From Clostridia bacterium (GTDB lineage: Bacteria > Bacillota > Clostridia > Peptostreptococcales > Anaerovoracaceae): a DNA stretch of 64,000 bases. The translations under genes and the position numbers were made by a program. Below are positions 7,391-14,448 of this stretch, piece by piece; within the stretch, counting starts at the first letter, position 1, and each line of letters starts with the position of its first letter. The stretch lies in NCBI GenBank assembly GCA_902363595.1, contig CABJAP010000008.1, positions 1 through 64,000 on the forward strand. The letters are read 5' to 3'. The notes below the pieces were generated by a model. The model saw only the letters and a list, made by a program, of their open reading frames with translations. It did no database searches and was not told where the DNA came from.

Positions 7391-7461
7391 TTACCGTCCT
7401 CCTTTCGCGGTAGTCTGATAGTGTTAGGGTGGTACGCCGCTGCGGTAGCCGCCCATAAGCT

Positions 7462-7686
7462 TTAGATACGGACGCGCAAGCCGTTCAAATCCTCGGCGCG
7501 GATACCCACAAGGTACCATTCCTGCGCCGCGCTCATTTCAATGCGGGTCGGCTTCCATTTGCCGCCTGTGAATACGTCGAAACACTCTCCGCAATGCAAG
7601 CCGCCGTAATAGTCGGCAATGTCAAAGCGAATGTCGTAGCGGTCGGTCTGTTCGTCAAAAATCAAAGCTCCTGTTTTCTGTGCCAT
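7462..7686 (-). CDS. DUF5348 domain protein
   Basis: A 74-residue protein with the pattern IFDEQTDRYDIRFDIADYYGGLHCGECFDV, then W-x-P-T-R-I-E and WYLVG, ending LNGLRVRI. This matches the small DUF5348 proteins found between rep and pcfB in Tn1549-like conjugative elements. Function is unknown. It follows AGGAGGATTACCAC and is probably cotranscribed with rep, whose stop is 15 bases upstream. Confidence 0.7.
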   Translation of the reverse strand: MAQKTGALIFDEQTDRYDIRFDIADYYGGLHCGECFDVFTGGKWKPTRIEMSAAQEWYLVGIRAEDLNGLRVRI

Positions 7687-7700
7687 GTGGTAATCCTCCT

Positions 7701-8621
7701 TTAGATTTTGCCTGTCGCCATGTCGTGAGCGACAAGGGCGGTATAGTAGCTGTCAATGGTATTCGGCGCATTGAACAGCACCGCTTTAAGGTACTGTTTG
7801 ATGTTGCGGATTTTGGTGGTATTCTCTTTCATGCAGTCAAAGACAAATTCAATGTGACTGCTGTTGAGCTTCATAAACTTTGCCTTGACAAGCTCTGCCG
7901 GGTAATCGTCCCCGGCGATACGGATTGTCTTTCTCTTGCTGCATACCGTTTCAAGGATAATCGAAACAATTTCGTCCAGACGGTCTTTGTCTACCTGCCC
8001 GTAGCGTACAAAATGGTCGTACTCGATATTGTCCTTGATGATTTCCTCATAAACGCTGTATGCGTCTGTCGCTTCCTTTCGTTTCCGTTCCGGCGGCTCT
8101 GCCGCTTCCCCGTCGTAAGGCAAGGGATTTAGGGAATGGATAGGAATGGAATCGGTACTTGATAAATCTATATTTGATTTTTCTTTTTTGGGTAAGTTAG
8201 TCTTTTGTATATCTTTATTTAATTGCGTTGGATTTTCCAACGTAGGTTTTTTCTGCGTAGGTTTTTCCAACGTTGGATTATCCAATGTTGGATTTTCCAA
8301 TGTAGGTAAATCCGATACAGGCGGGGTCTGCGGCTGCTCAAAAATCACATAATCTGCGCCGCGCAAGCGTCCTTTCTCGTCGCGTTCCCTTGAACGCACG
8401 ATATACCCGGCGCGTTCCAGTTCCTTAACGGCTTCCCGGATAGCGTCGATTTTCTCCCGGTTGATAAAGGACAGCCCCGCAAGGGTGTAGTCCCAATCCT
8501 CTGGCAAGGACAGCATTTGCGATAACAGCCCTTTTGCCTTTAGGGATAGCTCCTTATTGCGTAAGTGGTGGTTGCTCATAACCGTATAGCCCTTGTTGCG
8601 CTCCACTCTGAAAACTGCCAT
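7701..8621 (-). CDS. Replication initiator protein (RepA-like, DUF6017 C-terminus)
   Basis: The ATG at 8621 follows AAGGAGTGATGAAGCT. The N-terminal winged-helix region starts MAVFRVERNKGYTVMSNHHL and includes SLKAKGLLSQMLSLPEDWDY and an EAVKELERAGYI recognition helix. A disordered linker (about 113-180) is built from five-residue NPTLE/KPTQK repeats encoded by 15-bp DNA repeats. The C-terminal domain (about 205-305) carries YDHFVRYGQVDKDRLDEIVSIILETVCSK and IEFVFDCMKENTTKIRNIKQYL, the DUF6017 signature. It would start autonomous replication of the excised element. A second initiator of the same architecture lies at 11300-12394. Confidence 0.8.
   Translation of the reverse strand: MAVFRVERNKGYTVMSNHHLRNKELSLKAKGLLSQMLSLPEDWDYTLAGLSFINREKIDAIREAVKELERAGYIVRSRERDEKGRLRGADYVIFEQPQTPPVSDLPTLENPTLDNPTLEKPTQKKPTLENPTQLNKDIQKTNLPKKEKSNIDLSSTDSIPIHSLNPLPYDGEAAEPPERKRKEATDAYSVYEEIIKDNIEYDHFVRYGQVDKDRLDEIVSIILETVCSKRKTIRIAGDDYPAELVKAKFMKLNSSHIEFVFDCMKENTTKIRNIKQYLKAVLFNAPNTIDSYYTALVAHDMATGKI
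8227..8316 (-). repeat. Six tandem 15-bp repeats inside the rep gene
   Basis: Units start at 8227, 8242, 8257, 8272, 8287 and 8302, with consensus GTTGGATTTTCCAAC, itself a 6-bp inverted repeat around TTT. They encode the five-residue repeat in the Rep linker. Origins inside the initiator gene are known for RepA_N replicons, so these may be initiator-binding iterons as well as linker coding sequence. Because 15 is a multiple of three, a purely protein-level origin is also possible. Confidence 0.6.
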
Positions 8622-8648
8622 AGCTTCATCACTCCTTTGCTGCATACC

Positions 8649-8661
8649 TGTTACGCAATAG
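8649..8661 (-). promoter_or_regulatory. 5'-UTR copy of the TATTGCGTAACA motif
   Basis: The 13-base string CTATTGCGTAACA on the minus strand ends 28 bases upstream of the rep start. It is identical to the hairpin loop string at 4307-4319, upstream of an unrelated gene. A shared regulator or RNA contact is possible; no strong stem is visible here. Confidence 0.35.
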
Positions 8662-8737
8662 AAACGCGATTTTGAGGGTTTAGGTATCAATCCCTTATCC
8701 GCTGAAAACCGCGTCCGCAAAGCCGCGTAAATCAAGG

Positions 8738-8779
8738 GCTTTTTCATGCCTACTGCGTAACAAAGGGCATGAAAAAAGC
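8738..8779 (-). repeat. Inverted repeat with TGCGTAAC loop upstream of rep
   Basis: CTTTTTCATGCC (8739-8750) and GGGCATGAAAAAAG (8765-8778) form a stem whose loop contains TACTGCGTAACA. It lies between the 8832-9194 gene and rep. Its T/A-rich base on both sides would let it act as a terminator in either direction. Confidence 0.5.
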
Positions 8780-8831
8780 GGCGTTCCTGTTCTTCCTTGT
8801 GGGAAGTGAGAAACGCCGCCTGTGCGGTGCG

Positions 8832-9194
8832 TTATTCTGCTTCTTCGGCTATGAGGTCTTGTATGACTTCGCCAAAGTCTGCCGTAAAGGAAAAAATGAA
8901 GTATTCCAAAACGGCGGGGTCTGCGTCCATAGGCTCGGCTTCCTCGGAAAAGGGCAAGCCCATAAGCCCATAGAGCATTTTTATGATTTTGAACAGCTTC
9001 CCCCGGTCGGCGGGGGTGTTCATGGTAACAAGTACGTCGGTCAAGCGGTTTACGGTTTCCATGTCGCCGCCTGTCGTTACCCATACCATTTCTGCGAATG
9101 GCTGCGTGATTGCTCCGGTTACAAGGTTTACCTTATCCTTGCTGATTTCGCCGGACGGGAGTATAATACCCTTGTCTAAAAGTACGTTTTTCAT
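8832..9194 (-). CDS. Hypothetical conjugative-element protein
   Basis: A 120-residue acidic protein starting after TAGGAGGACGACATG. It has an N-terminal segment KGIILPSGEISKDKVNLVTGAI, a mixed alpha/beta middle, and a C-terminal EYFIFSFTADFGEVIQDLIAEEAE. I do not recognise a defined family. It is the first gene upstream of rep in this fragment and shares its higher GC, so it belongs to the same module. Its upstream region (9195-9370) marks the switch to the lower-GC element. Confidence 0.6.
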   Translation of the reverse strand: MKNVLLDKGIILPSGEISKDKVNLVTGAITQPFAEMVWVTTGGDMETVNRLTDVLVTMNTPADRGKLFKIIKMLYGLMGLPFSEEAEPMDADPAVLEYFIFSFTADFGEVIQDLIAEEAE

Positions 9195-9371
9195 GTCGTC
9201 CTCCTATAATTTGTGGTGCCAAAATGGTGCCCGGTCTTACAAAATCATCTTATACGGAGATATGGCAAGATAAATGACGATATGCAGAAAACCTTGATTT
9301 TAAGCCATTTTCGCGAGGTTTTATAAACACTTGCGCGGGCTTATAAGAAGATTTCCGTCTATCAAATCAAT

Positions 9372-9403
9372 AAAAAAAAGATGCCAGGATTTCTCCTGAC
9401 ACC
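9372..9403 (-). terminator. Terminator at the end of the low-GC element module
   Basis: GGTGTCAGGA-GAAA-TCCTGGCATC forms a stem followed by eight Ts on the minus strand. It lies about 50 bases after the DUF6219 stop, so it closes the transcript that descends from the par/rep genes. A 13-base palindrome CATAGTGACTATG (9403-9415) abuts it. Confidence 0.8.
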
Positions 9404-9423
9404 ATAGTGACTATGCCAACTTC

Positions 9424-9438
9424 GTGCCCACTGGGCAC
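9424..9438. repeat. Palindrome copy 1, GTGCCCACTGGGCAC (parS-like)
   Basis: A perfect 15-bp palindrome (7-bp arms around one base), identical apart from the centre base to the copy at 11278-11292 and with one further mismatch to 11213-11227. All three lie next to the parAB-repA block and none elsewhere in the window was noticed. By analogy with parS, ParB of this element may bind them. Confidence 0.55.
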
Positions 9439-9451
9439 AAGGTTGATTGTA

Positions 9452-9661
9452 TTATTCTTCATTTCCTAATGATATTGGTTCTTTCTTTGTTTTCTTGTTT
9501 TTAGATATCATCTTATGACCTGTGTAAATAGCCATAATCATACAAAGCAAAGAACTTGCCGCAAAATATTTATGGCTTGATTTTGAACCTTTATATCCGC
9601 TATAAAAAGTTCCTAGCATCGTTATCAATGCTCCGACAGACCAATATTCATGAGCTTTCAT
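9452..9661 (-). CDS. DUF6219 family small membrane protein
   Basis: A 69-residue protein with two predicted membrane helices (about 8-22 and 32-49). The conserved pattern is KAHEYWSVGALITMLGTFYSGYKGSK, then HKYFAASSLLCMIMAIYTGHKMI. I recall this family as DUF6219, present in Clostridia mobile elements and without known function. The basic-acidic tail (KNKKTKKEP) faces the cytoplasm or the surface. It ends the low-GC module before a strong terminator. Confidence 0.65.
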   Translation of the reverse strand: MKAHEYWSVGALITMLGTFYSGYKGSKSSHKYFAASSLLCMIMAIYTGHKMISKNKKTKKEPISLGNEE

Positions 9662-9736
9662 TCTAACATCTCCCTTTGTGTTAATTTTAATATGTACCGT
9701 TTGATGAAATATGCAAACAGGAATTTGGAACGTGCT

Positions 9737-10261
9737 TTATAAATTTTTTCCGATCCCCTCAAGTTCGTTCATGGAATCCTTGTTTTTTTCAAGTTCATCT
9801 CTGGCTGTTGCATAATATGATTTTTTGAAAAGCATATCCCATGAAAGATATTTTGCCATACAGTCAAACTGCTTATCAATCAGCTCATACTGGATACTGT
9901 CTACGGGAGAACCGCCTACAACAATCGTGCCAACTTTTTTATTTTTTAACTGCAATCCACGGCAGTAGCACTTATCAATGATAAGTTTCAATTGTGCTGA
10001 CATTCCCCACCAATAAACTGGTGTAGCAAAAAGAATCATATCTGCGGCAGCAATTTTATCAATTGTAGGATTTGTATCATCCTTATCGACGCATCCCTTA
10101 GAGCATTGACAGACACCACATCCCTTGCATGGTGCAATGTTGAGTTTGTCAGGTTCAATGATTTCAATTTCATTCTTTTCTGATGCTCCTTTTATAAATG
10201 CATTGATTGCTGTCAGCGTGTTTCCTTTTCTGGCACTTCCATTAATGATTACAATTTTCAT
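9737..10261 (-). CDS. Flavodoxin-like NAD(P)H-dependent FMN oxidoreductase
   Basis: The start is the ATG at 10261 after GGAGGATACACGC. MKIVIINGSARKGNT is the FMN phosphate-binding loop of the flavodoxin_2/FMN_red fold. CKGCGVCQCSKGCVDKDD is the cysteine-rich insert seen in iron-sulfur flavoprotein-like reductases, and FATPVYWWGMSAQLKLIIDK is the second flavin loop. The enzyme would reduce quinones, nitro compounds or similar. It is cargo in the par/rep region and probably unrelated to transfer. The native substrate is not deducible. Confidence 0.85.
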   Translation of the reverse strand: MKIVIINGSARKGNTLTAINAFIKGASEKNEIEIIEPDKLNIAPCKGCGVCQCSKGCVDKDDTNPTIDKIAAADMILFATPVYWWGMSAQLKLIIDKCYCRGLQLKNKKVGTIVVGGSPVDSIQYELIDKQFDCMAKYLSWDMLFKKSYYATARDELEKNKDSMNELEGIGKNL

Positions 10262-10285
10262 GCGTGTATCCTCCAACTTCCGATT

Positions 10286-10843
10286 TCATGATATCATTTC
10301 TAATACAGATTTTACCGTATTTTTCAGATTCAGTCCATCTTTTAATCCCAGTCGATAGAAAAATTCTTCTGTTTCTGCTCCACTGCTAAAAATTGCATTA
10401 CAGTATTCCGTAATCACTTCTTCCTGTTCTTGGGATAACGTTTCCAGTAATTTCTGGTATTTCTTATCAATCTCACTTACTGGCTCTTTATCCTGCTTTA
10501 ACTTCCATTCTGAATATGCTTTCCCCATATGCTCTGTAATTGTCAGATTCACAAATTCCTGCACTTCCTCGGATATGGTGCTCGCAGATTCCTGTTTATC
10601 TTTCTTTTTATCATTTGATTTTTCAAGTGTCGTGTCATCAATATAACGAATGATTTCTCGAATATTTGACTTCATCGACTGCAGATATCCTTTCATCAGC
10701 ACAGCTACTTTTCTAGCATCCGATTTTTCGGTTTCTTTTTCCAGCATATAAAACTCTTCCAGTTCTTTCAGAATATCCATCCCTGCTTTCATCTGAAATT
10801 CCACCTCAAGCAAATCATCCATCACTTTATATAATTCTTCCAT
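10286..10843 (-). CDS. Hypothetical coiled-coil protein
   Basis: A 185-residue, highly charged, helical protein. Predicted coiled coils span about 1-60 and 120-150, with a low-complexity Lys/Asp/Glu linker (KSNDKKKDKQESAS). The C-terminus EEFFYRLGLKDGLNL resembles the end of DUF6809-type mobile-element proteins, but I am not certain. It sits between the flavodoxin gene and a membrane protein in the low-GC module. Function is unknown. Confidence 0.6.
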   Translation of the reverse strand: MEELYKVMDDLLEVEFQMKAGMDILKELEEFYMLEKETEKSDARKVAVLMKGYLQSMKSNIREIIRYIDDTTLEKSNDKKKDKQESASTISEEVQEFVNLTITEHMGKAYSEWKLKQDKEPVSEIDKKYQKLLETLSQEQEEVITEYCNAIFSSGAETEEFFYRLGLKDGLNLKNTVKSVLEMIS

Positions 10844-10888
10844 TGTTTATTTCTGCCTTTCCATATAGCGCCACTATATTTTCCACAA

Positions 10889-11194
10889 TCATCCAAAAAT
10901 AAATTCCTGTAATCCACATTTCACAACTTCAATTACTGCAACTATCCCCATACCGATATGTGGGAGTAGAACAAACACTACTGTCGTAATAATCGCTGAT
11001 TTCATTGTCCAGTCCGTACTGATTCCAAACCCAATACTCAAAACTTCTGTCACAACAGAGATTCCGGCTATCAGATAGCAGAATCCAGCAGATAACCCAA
11101 CCAGGAACACCAGCACAATATTCACCGCTGCAAGTACCAGCCAAACAGGAGCTGCAATAATTCGAAATGGCAGTTTTATCATAAATCTCAACAT
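10889..11194 (-). CDS. CD1845-like membrane protein of conjugative elements
   Basis: The chosen start (ATG 11194) follows GGAGGAAGAATT; an ORF extension to 11227 would overlap a palindrome. The ~101-residue product begins MLRFMIKLPFRIIAAPVW and has two or three membrane helices (about 10-60 and 70-95). It resembles the small CD1845-type membrane proteins found between rep and transfer genes in Tn1549-like elements. That assignment rests on general pattern and location. Its upstream region carries the palindrome copy 2. Confidence 0.6.
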   Translation of the reverse strand: MLRFMIKLPFRIIAAPVWLVLAAVNIVLVFLVGLSAGFCYLIAGISVVTEVLSIGFGISTDWTMKSAIITTVVFVLLPHIGMGIVAVIEVVKCGLQEFIFG

Positions 11195-11212
11195 AATTCT
11201 TCCTCCTACTTT

Positions 11213-11227
11213 GTGCCCAGTGGACAC
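11213..11227. repeat. Palindrome copy 2, GTGCCCAGTGGACAC (parS-like)
   Basis: This copy has a single mismatch in one arm relative to copies 1 and 3. It lies 18 bases upstream of the CD1845-like start and 50 bases from copy 3, all between repA and that gene. Confidence 0.55.
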
Positions 11228-11277
11228 AAGGTTATTTTAGCATATCTGCCAGATATGACTATCTCTTTTTAAACTTC

Positions 11278-11292
11278 GTGCCCAGTGGGCAC
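11278..11292. repeat. Palindrome copy 3, GTGCCCAGTGGGCAC (parS-like)
   Basis: A perfect 15-bp palindrome ending 7 bases before the repA stop. It sits 65 bases from copy 2, about six helical turns, so the pair could be bound on the same DNA face. Confidence 0.55.
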
Positions 11293-11299
11293 AAAGTTC

Positions 11300-12394
11300 T
11301 TACCTGTCTGGAATATCCTTCCCCCAGTACATGTCATGTCGAACTTCAGCATCATAAAACTGATTGATTGTTGCAGGAGCGTTATACAATACCGTCAGCA
11401 TATACTGCCGGATATTCTTCACTTTGCTTGTACTCCTGTCAAGACTGAAAAACACATACTGGATGTGTTCATACCCGACTTTGAGCAAACGGCTCTTGAC
11501 CACTTGTGTAGGCACAGCTTCCCCATTGATCTGTTGATATGTCTTTGTCGAACATATTGCATCCAGCATCAGCTCTACCAGCTCTTCTACTCGTCCAGTT
11601 CCATAGCTCTGACAAAGGATCTCATATTCGATATTATCATGAATTAACTGTCGATACTCATTTCTCTCCTGTATCCTATCTCTCCCTTTCTCTTGTTCAG
11701 ATAGATATTGATAAGATTCATTCTCACTAAATTCAGTATAATTATATTCAGTATTATTACAGTTTGTTTTTGAAACTTCTTGAAGTTTGTTTTCTAAACT
11801 TCTTGAAGTTTGTTTTTCAAACTCCTTGAAGTTTGTTTTTGAAACTTCTTGAAGTTTATTTTTCAAACTTCCTGAAGTTTGTTTTTCAAACTTCTGTGTA
11901 TTTACGGGCTTTTCCGGCTCTTTTTTCGCATATTCTTCTATTTCTGTCTCTGTATTTTCTTTTCTCTCTGCTACATTTTCCGGTGTTTCTTCCGAATCAA
12001 AGATTGCTGGCTCATCTGGATATTCTGTCAGGCTGAAATTTTTCACGTAAATAACATTTGTTTTTCCAAGTCCGATTCGCCTCTTCTCAATCAATCCAAT
12101 CCCTTTTTCCTGATCCAGCTCTTTTAGACAATTCACAGCCTTATTCCTGCCACAGTTAAGCATTTCCATAATCTCTTCCACCGAAAAGAAAATATATGCC
12201 CTGTCCTCTTCATCAAACCACCGGTTCTTGATGGACAGTGACATCCGGTCTAACATCAGTCCGTACAGCACCTTTGCTTCGCAGGAGAGATTTTTAAAAT
12301 ATTCACTTGTAAACAGCAGTTTGGGAATACGATAAAAACTGTACATATCGCATTCCATTCCTTGAAAATAATGGAATGTTGCTCTTATACTCAT
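11300..12394 (-). CDS. repA: Replication initiator RepA (RepA_N-type, DUF6017 C-terminus)
   Basis: A 364-residue initiator. The RepA_N domain (about 17-115) begins YSFYRIPKLLFTSEYFKNLS and contains EAKVLYGLMLDRMSLS and a winged helix ending EKRRIGLGKTNVIYV. A low-complexity linker (about 150-215) holds 23-residue repeats (EKQTSGSLKNKLQEVSKTN and copies). The C-terminal DUF6017-like domain carries YRQLIHDNIEYEIL, ELVELMLDAICSTKTY and KVKNIRQYMLTVLYNAP. It replicates the excised element. It lies 24 bases downstream of parB, likely in the same operon. The linker DNA carries 23-bp iterons, as in replicons whose origin is inside rep. Confidence 0.88.
   Translation of the reverse strand: MSIRATFHYFQGMECDMYSFYRIPKLLFTSEYFKNLSCEAKVLYGLMLDRMSLSIKNRWFDEEDRAYIFFSVEEIMEMLNCGRNKAVNCLKELDQEKGIGLIEKRRIGLGKTNVIYVKNFSLTEYPDEPAIFDSEETPENVAERKENTETEIEEYAKKEPEKPVNTQKFEKQTSGSLKNKLQEVSKTNFKEFEKQTSRSLENKLQEVSKTNCNNTEYNYTEFSENESYQYLSEQEKGRDRIQERNEYRQLIHDNIEYEILCQSYGTGRVEELVELMLDAICSTKTYQQINGEAVPTQVVKSRLLKVGYEHIQYVFFSLDRSTSKVKNIRQYMLTVLYNAPATINQFYDAEVRHDMYWGKDIPDR
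11773..11896 (-). repeat. Six 23-bp iterons inside repA
   Basis: The core AAACTTCTTGAAGTTT (an inverted repeat of AAACTTC) recurs at 11773, 11796, 11819, 11842, 11865 and (partial) 11888, exactly 23 bases apart. As 23 is not a multiple of three, the protein repeats only every 69 bases, yet the frame stays open. Spacing is therefore conserved at DNA level, as expected of initiator-binding sites in an origin. Confidence 0.75.
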
Positions 12395-12418
12395 GACACA
12401 TCCCTCCCTTCGTACTTA

Positions 12419-13285
12419 TCAATGATTCTGATTGCTCCATTCCTCCAAAAGCTGACATATAACAGTCCGTATCTTCTGTTCATCATACTCTGGAGGAAAA
12501 TACTTCTTAATTTCATCCTGTTTTAATGTTACCGTTGTTTTCTTTTTACGCTCTCCTATAACCAGGAGCCGCACAATCTCTTTTGTCAGCGTTTTTTCTT
12601 CTCGATGTTGCCTTATTTTTTTTGCCTGTTCCAGACTTGGATATTTTCCGGTACTCTCATGCACTTCCTCCACCATCTCCTGTTCTGGAACCGTAAGGTA
12701 GGAAAGCTCTACACCTACCTGCAATCCGATCACATCACGATCTACTGCGTTTAATAGGTCATTCATCAGATAAGTAAGCCGGATATAGCGATACACCTGC
12801 CTTGCACTGTCATTTGCGTTCTTTCCAATGTCTTTCGCACTGATACCGCCTGATGTTCCCTGATGATTCATTGCTTCCATCTTCATACGGTAAGCAAATG
12901 CCTTTTCACTTGGGAGTATATTAGGTCTCTGCAGATTGCTGTCTACCATCGCACGGACAGCTGTATCTTGATCCATATTTCTGATAATAACCGGAACCTC
13001 TTTAAGACCAGCAAGTTGTGCCGCATGTCTCCTTCTGTGACCGGCGATGATTTCATATTCACCATCACCCAGCGGTCGTACCAGTAATGCTGTAAGAATT
13101 CCCTCTTCTTTCACACTTTCCACCAGTTCCGCCATTGCCTCATCATCATTTACTTGAAATGGATGGTTCTCGAAAGAATGTAAATGCTCAAGTGAAACCT
13201 GCTGGATATCGTTCGTTTCTTCTCCTCCTCCAAGTAATTCATCATAAGATGTCAGTTTTATCTTCGATGCACTTCTACCTTTCAT
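12419..13285 (-). CDS. parB: ParB/RepB/Spo0J family partition protein
   Basis: A 288-residue DNA-binding partner of ParA. The N-terminal ParB/Srx fold spans about 28-118 (EHLHSFENHPFQ, then a GHRRRHAAQLAGL CTPase arginine motif and NLQRPNILPSEKAFAYRMKM). The middle HTH (about 130-200) includes SGGISAKDIGKNANDSARQVYRYIRL. It would bind centromere-like sites; the three 15-bp palindromes at 9424, 11213 and 11278 are candidates. Its start overlaps the parA stop by 11 bases, which implies translational coupling. Confidence 0.92.
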   Translation of the reverse strand: MKGRSASKIKLTSYDELLGGGEETNDIQQVSLEHLHSFENHPFQVNDDEAMAELVESVKEEGILTALLVRPLGDGEYEIIAGHRRRHAAQLAGLKEVPVIIRNMDQDTAVRAMVDSNLQRPNILPSEKAFAYRMKMEAMNHQGTSGGISAKDIGKNANDSARQVYRYIRLTYLMNDLLNAVDRDVIGLQVGVELSYLTVPEQEMVEEVHESTGKYPSLEQAKKIRQHREEKTLTKEIVRLLVIGERKKKTTVTLKQDEIKKYFPPEYDEQKIRTVICQLLEEWSNQNH

Positions 13286-14081
13286 CCAAAAGCACCTCCT
13301 GTGTCATCTGCCAATATGCAGCCGCTACTTTTCCTTTTGGATCATGCTCAAATATGCTGATTCCTTCCGCACTGATTTCAGCTGCTCGTACTGAAAATGG
13401 AATACTCTGTGGAAAAATCTTAATCTGGTTTCCATATGTATCAAAAATCAGATCAGATATATCTCTTGCATAGTTCGTTCGGTTATCCACCATTGTGATC
13501 AATATACCTCCAATTTTCAGTTGTTTGTTAAGCTGTCTTCGCACCTTTCCTATCGTCCGTATCAGCTGTTCTAGACCCTTTACAGGAAGATAAGCCGCCT
13601 GGACAGGTATAATAACTGCATCGACACTGGCAAGTGCATTGATCGTCAGCATTCCAAGTGATGGCATACAGTCAATCAATATATAGTCGTATTCTTCTCT
13701 CATTCTTTCTATATATTGTTTTAAGACAAGTTCCCTGCTCATAATATTTACAAGTGAAACTTCCATTCCAGAGAGTTCGATGTTTGCCGGAATCAAATCA
13801 ATTCCTTCCTGGTGATGTAAAATTCCCAGTGTATTTTCAAATAGTTCATCTTCTACAATCTTTGTCAGAATAGTAGCCAGTGTGATTGGTAATTCATCTG
13901 GGTTATGATACCCAAGACTTGCTGTCATACTTCCCTGCGGATCATTGTCAATCACAAGCACTTTCTTCCCTGCTTTTGCAAGTCCGACTGCCAGATTCAC
14001 GCAACTTGTTGTCTTGCCAACCCCGCCTTTTTGTGAACACAATGCCAGCACTTTACAATCCTTCATTACTTTCTCTTCCAT
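13275..14081 (-). CDS. parA: ParA family ATPase
   Basis: A deviant Walker A motif KGGVGKTT (about 18-25) is followed by VNLAVGLAKAGKKVLVIDNDPQGS, and Walker B reads YDYILIDCMPSLG. It is a partition ATPase that segregates or stabilises the replicating form of the element with ParB and centromere sites. The first ATG (14081) lies within the end of the upstream ORF; a second ATG at 14066 is an alternative start. Length (268) is normal for the family. Confidence 0.92.
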   Translation of the reverse strand: MEEKVMKDCKVLALCSQKGGVGKTTSCVNLAVGLAKAGKKVLVIDNDPQGSMTASLGYHNPDELPITLATILTKIVEDELFENTLGILHHQEGIDLIPANIELSGMEVSLVNIMSRELVLKQYIERMREEYDYILIDCMPSLGMLTINALASVDAVIIPVQAAYLPVKGLEQLIRTIGKVRRQLNKQLKIGGILITMVDNRTNYARDISDLIFDTYGNQIKIFPQSIPFSVRAAEISAEGISIFEHDPKGKVAAAYWQMTQEVLLDER

Positions 14082-14445
14082 CCTTTTTATCCTCCCATAA
14101 ATAACTTGAACCTTTCAGCATCCATAATGCTGCTTCCAAAAATGCAAGATACCGTTCTGTCATACTATCAAGAACCGATTCTGAAATAACTGGTTTTTCA
14201 GACTTCAAATCTTTTGCCACATCCTCCAAAACCAAACTCATTTCCTTCATTTCTGACCGGATAATCTCAATTGTTTCTTTCTTTCCAACAACACATACAT
14301 GATTGTAAATGCATGATCGGACGATATAATCCTGTTTTTTCATTCCGCTCACTTTCACTCGTTCTTCAATTGTTGCTTTTTCATAAGAATTCACCCGAAA
14401 AGAAATGGTCGTTGTGTTGTGTTTTCCATGTCTGTCACCAGCCAT
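14053..14445 (-). CDS. Ribbon-helix-helix MobC-like protein
   Basis: The N-terminus TTTISFRVNSYEKATIEERVKVSGMKKQDYIVRS is a typical ribbon-helix-helix domain of the relaxosome/MobC type (beta strand, two helices). The rest (about 60-130) is helical and mostly featureless. MobC-like proteins help relaxases bind oriT. No relaxase for this module is visible, so a regulatory role for parA or int is also possible. Its 3' end overlaps parA by 29 bases. Confidence 0.65.
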   Translation of the reverse strand: MAGDRHGKHNTTTISFRVNSYEKATIEERVKVSGMKKQDYIVRSCIYNHVCVVGKKETIEIIRSEMKEMSLVLEDVAKDLKSEKPVISESVLDSMTERYLAFLEAALWMLKGSSYLWEDKKDGRESNEGL

Positions 14446-14448
14446 CGC

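Noticed and set aside
11773..11896. CRISPR array
   Set aside because: The period is 23 bases with no unique spacers, and it lies in a coding frame of repA.
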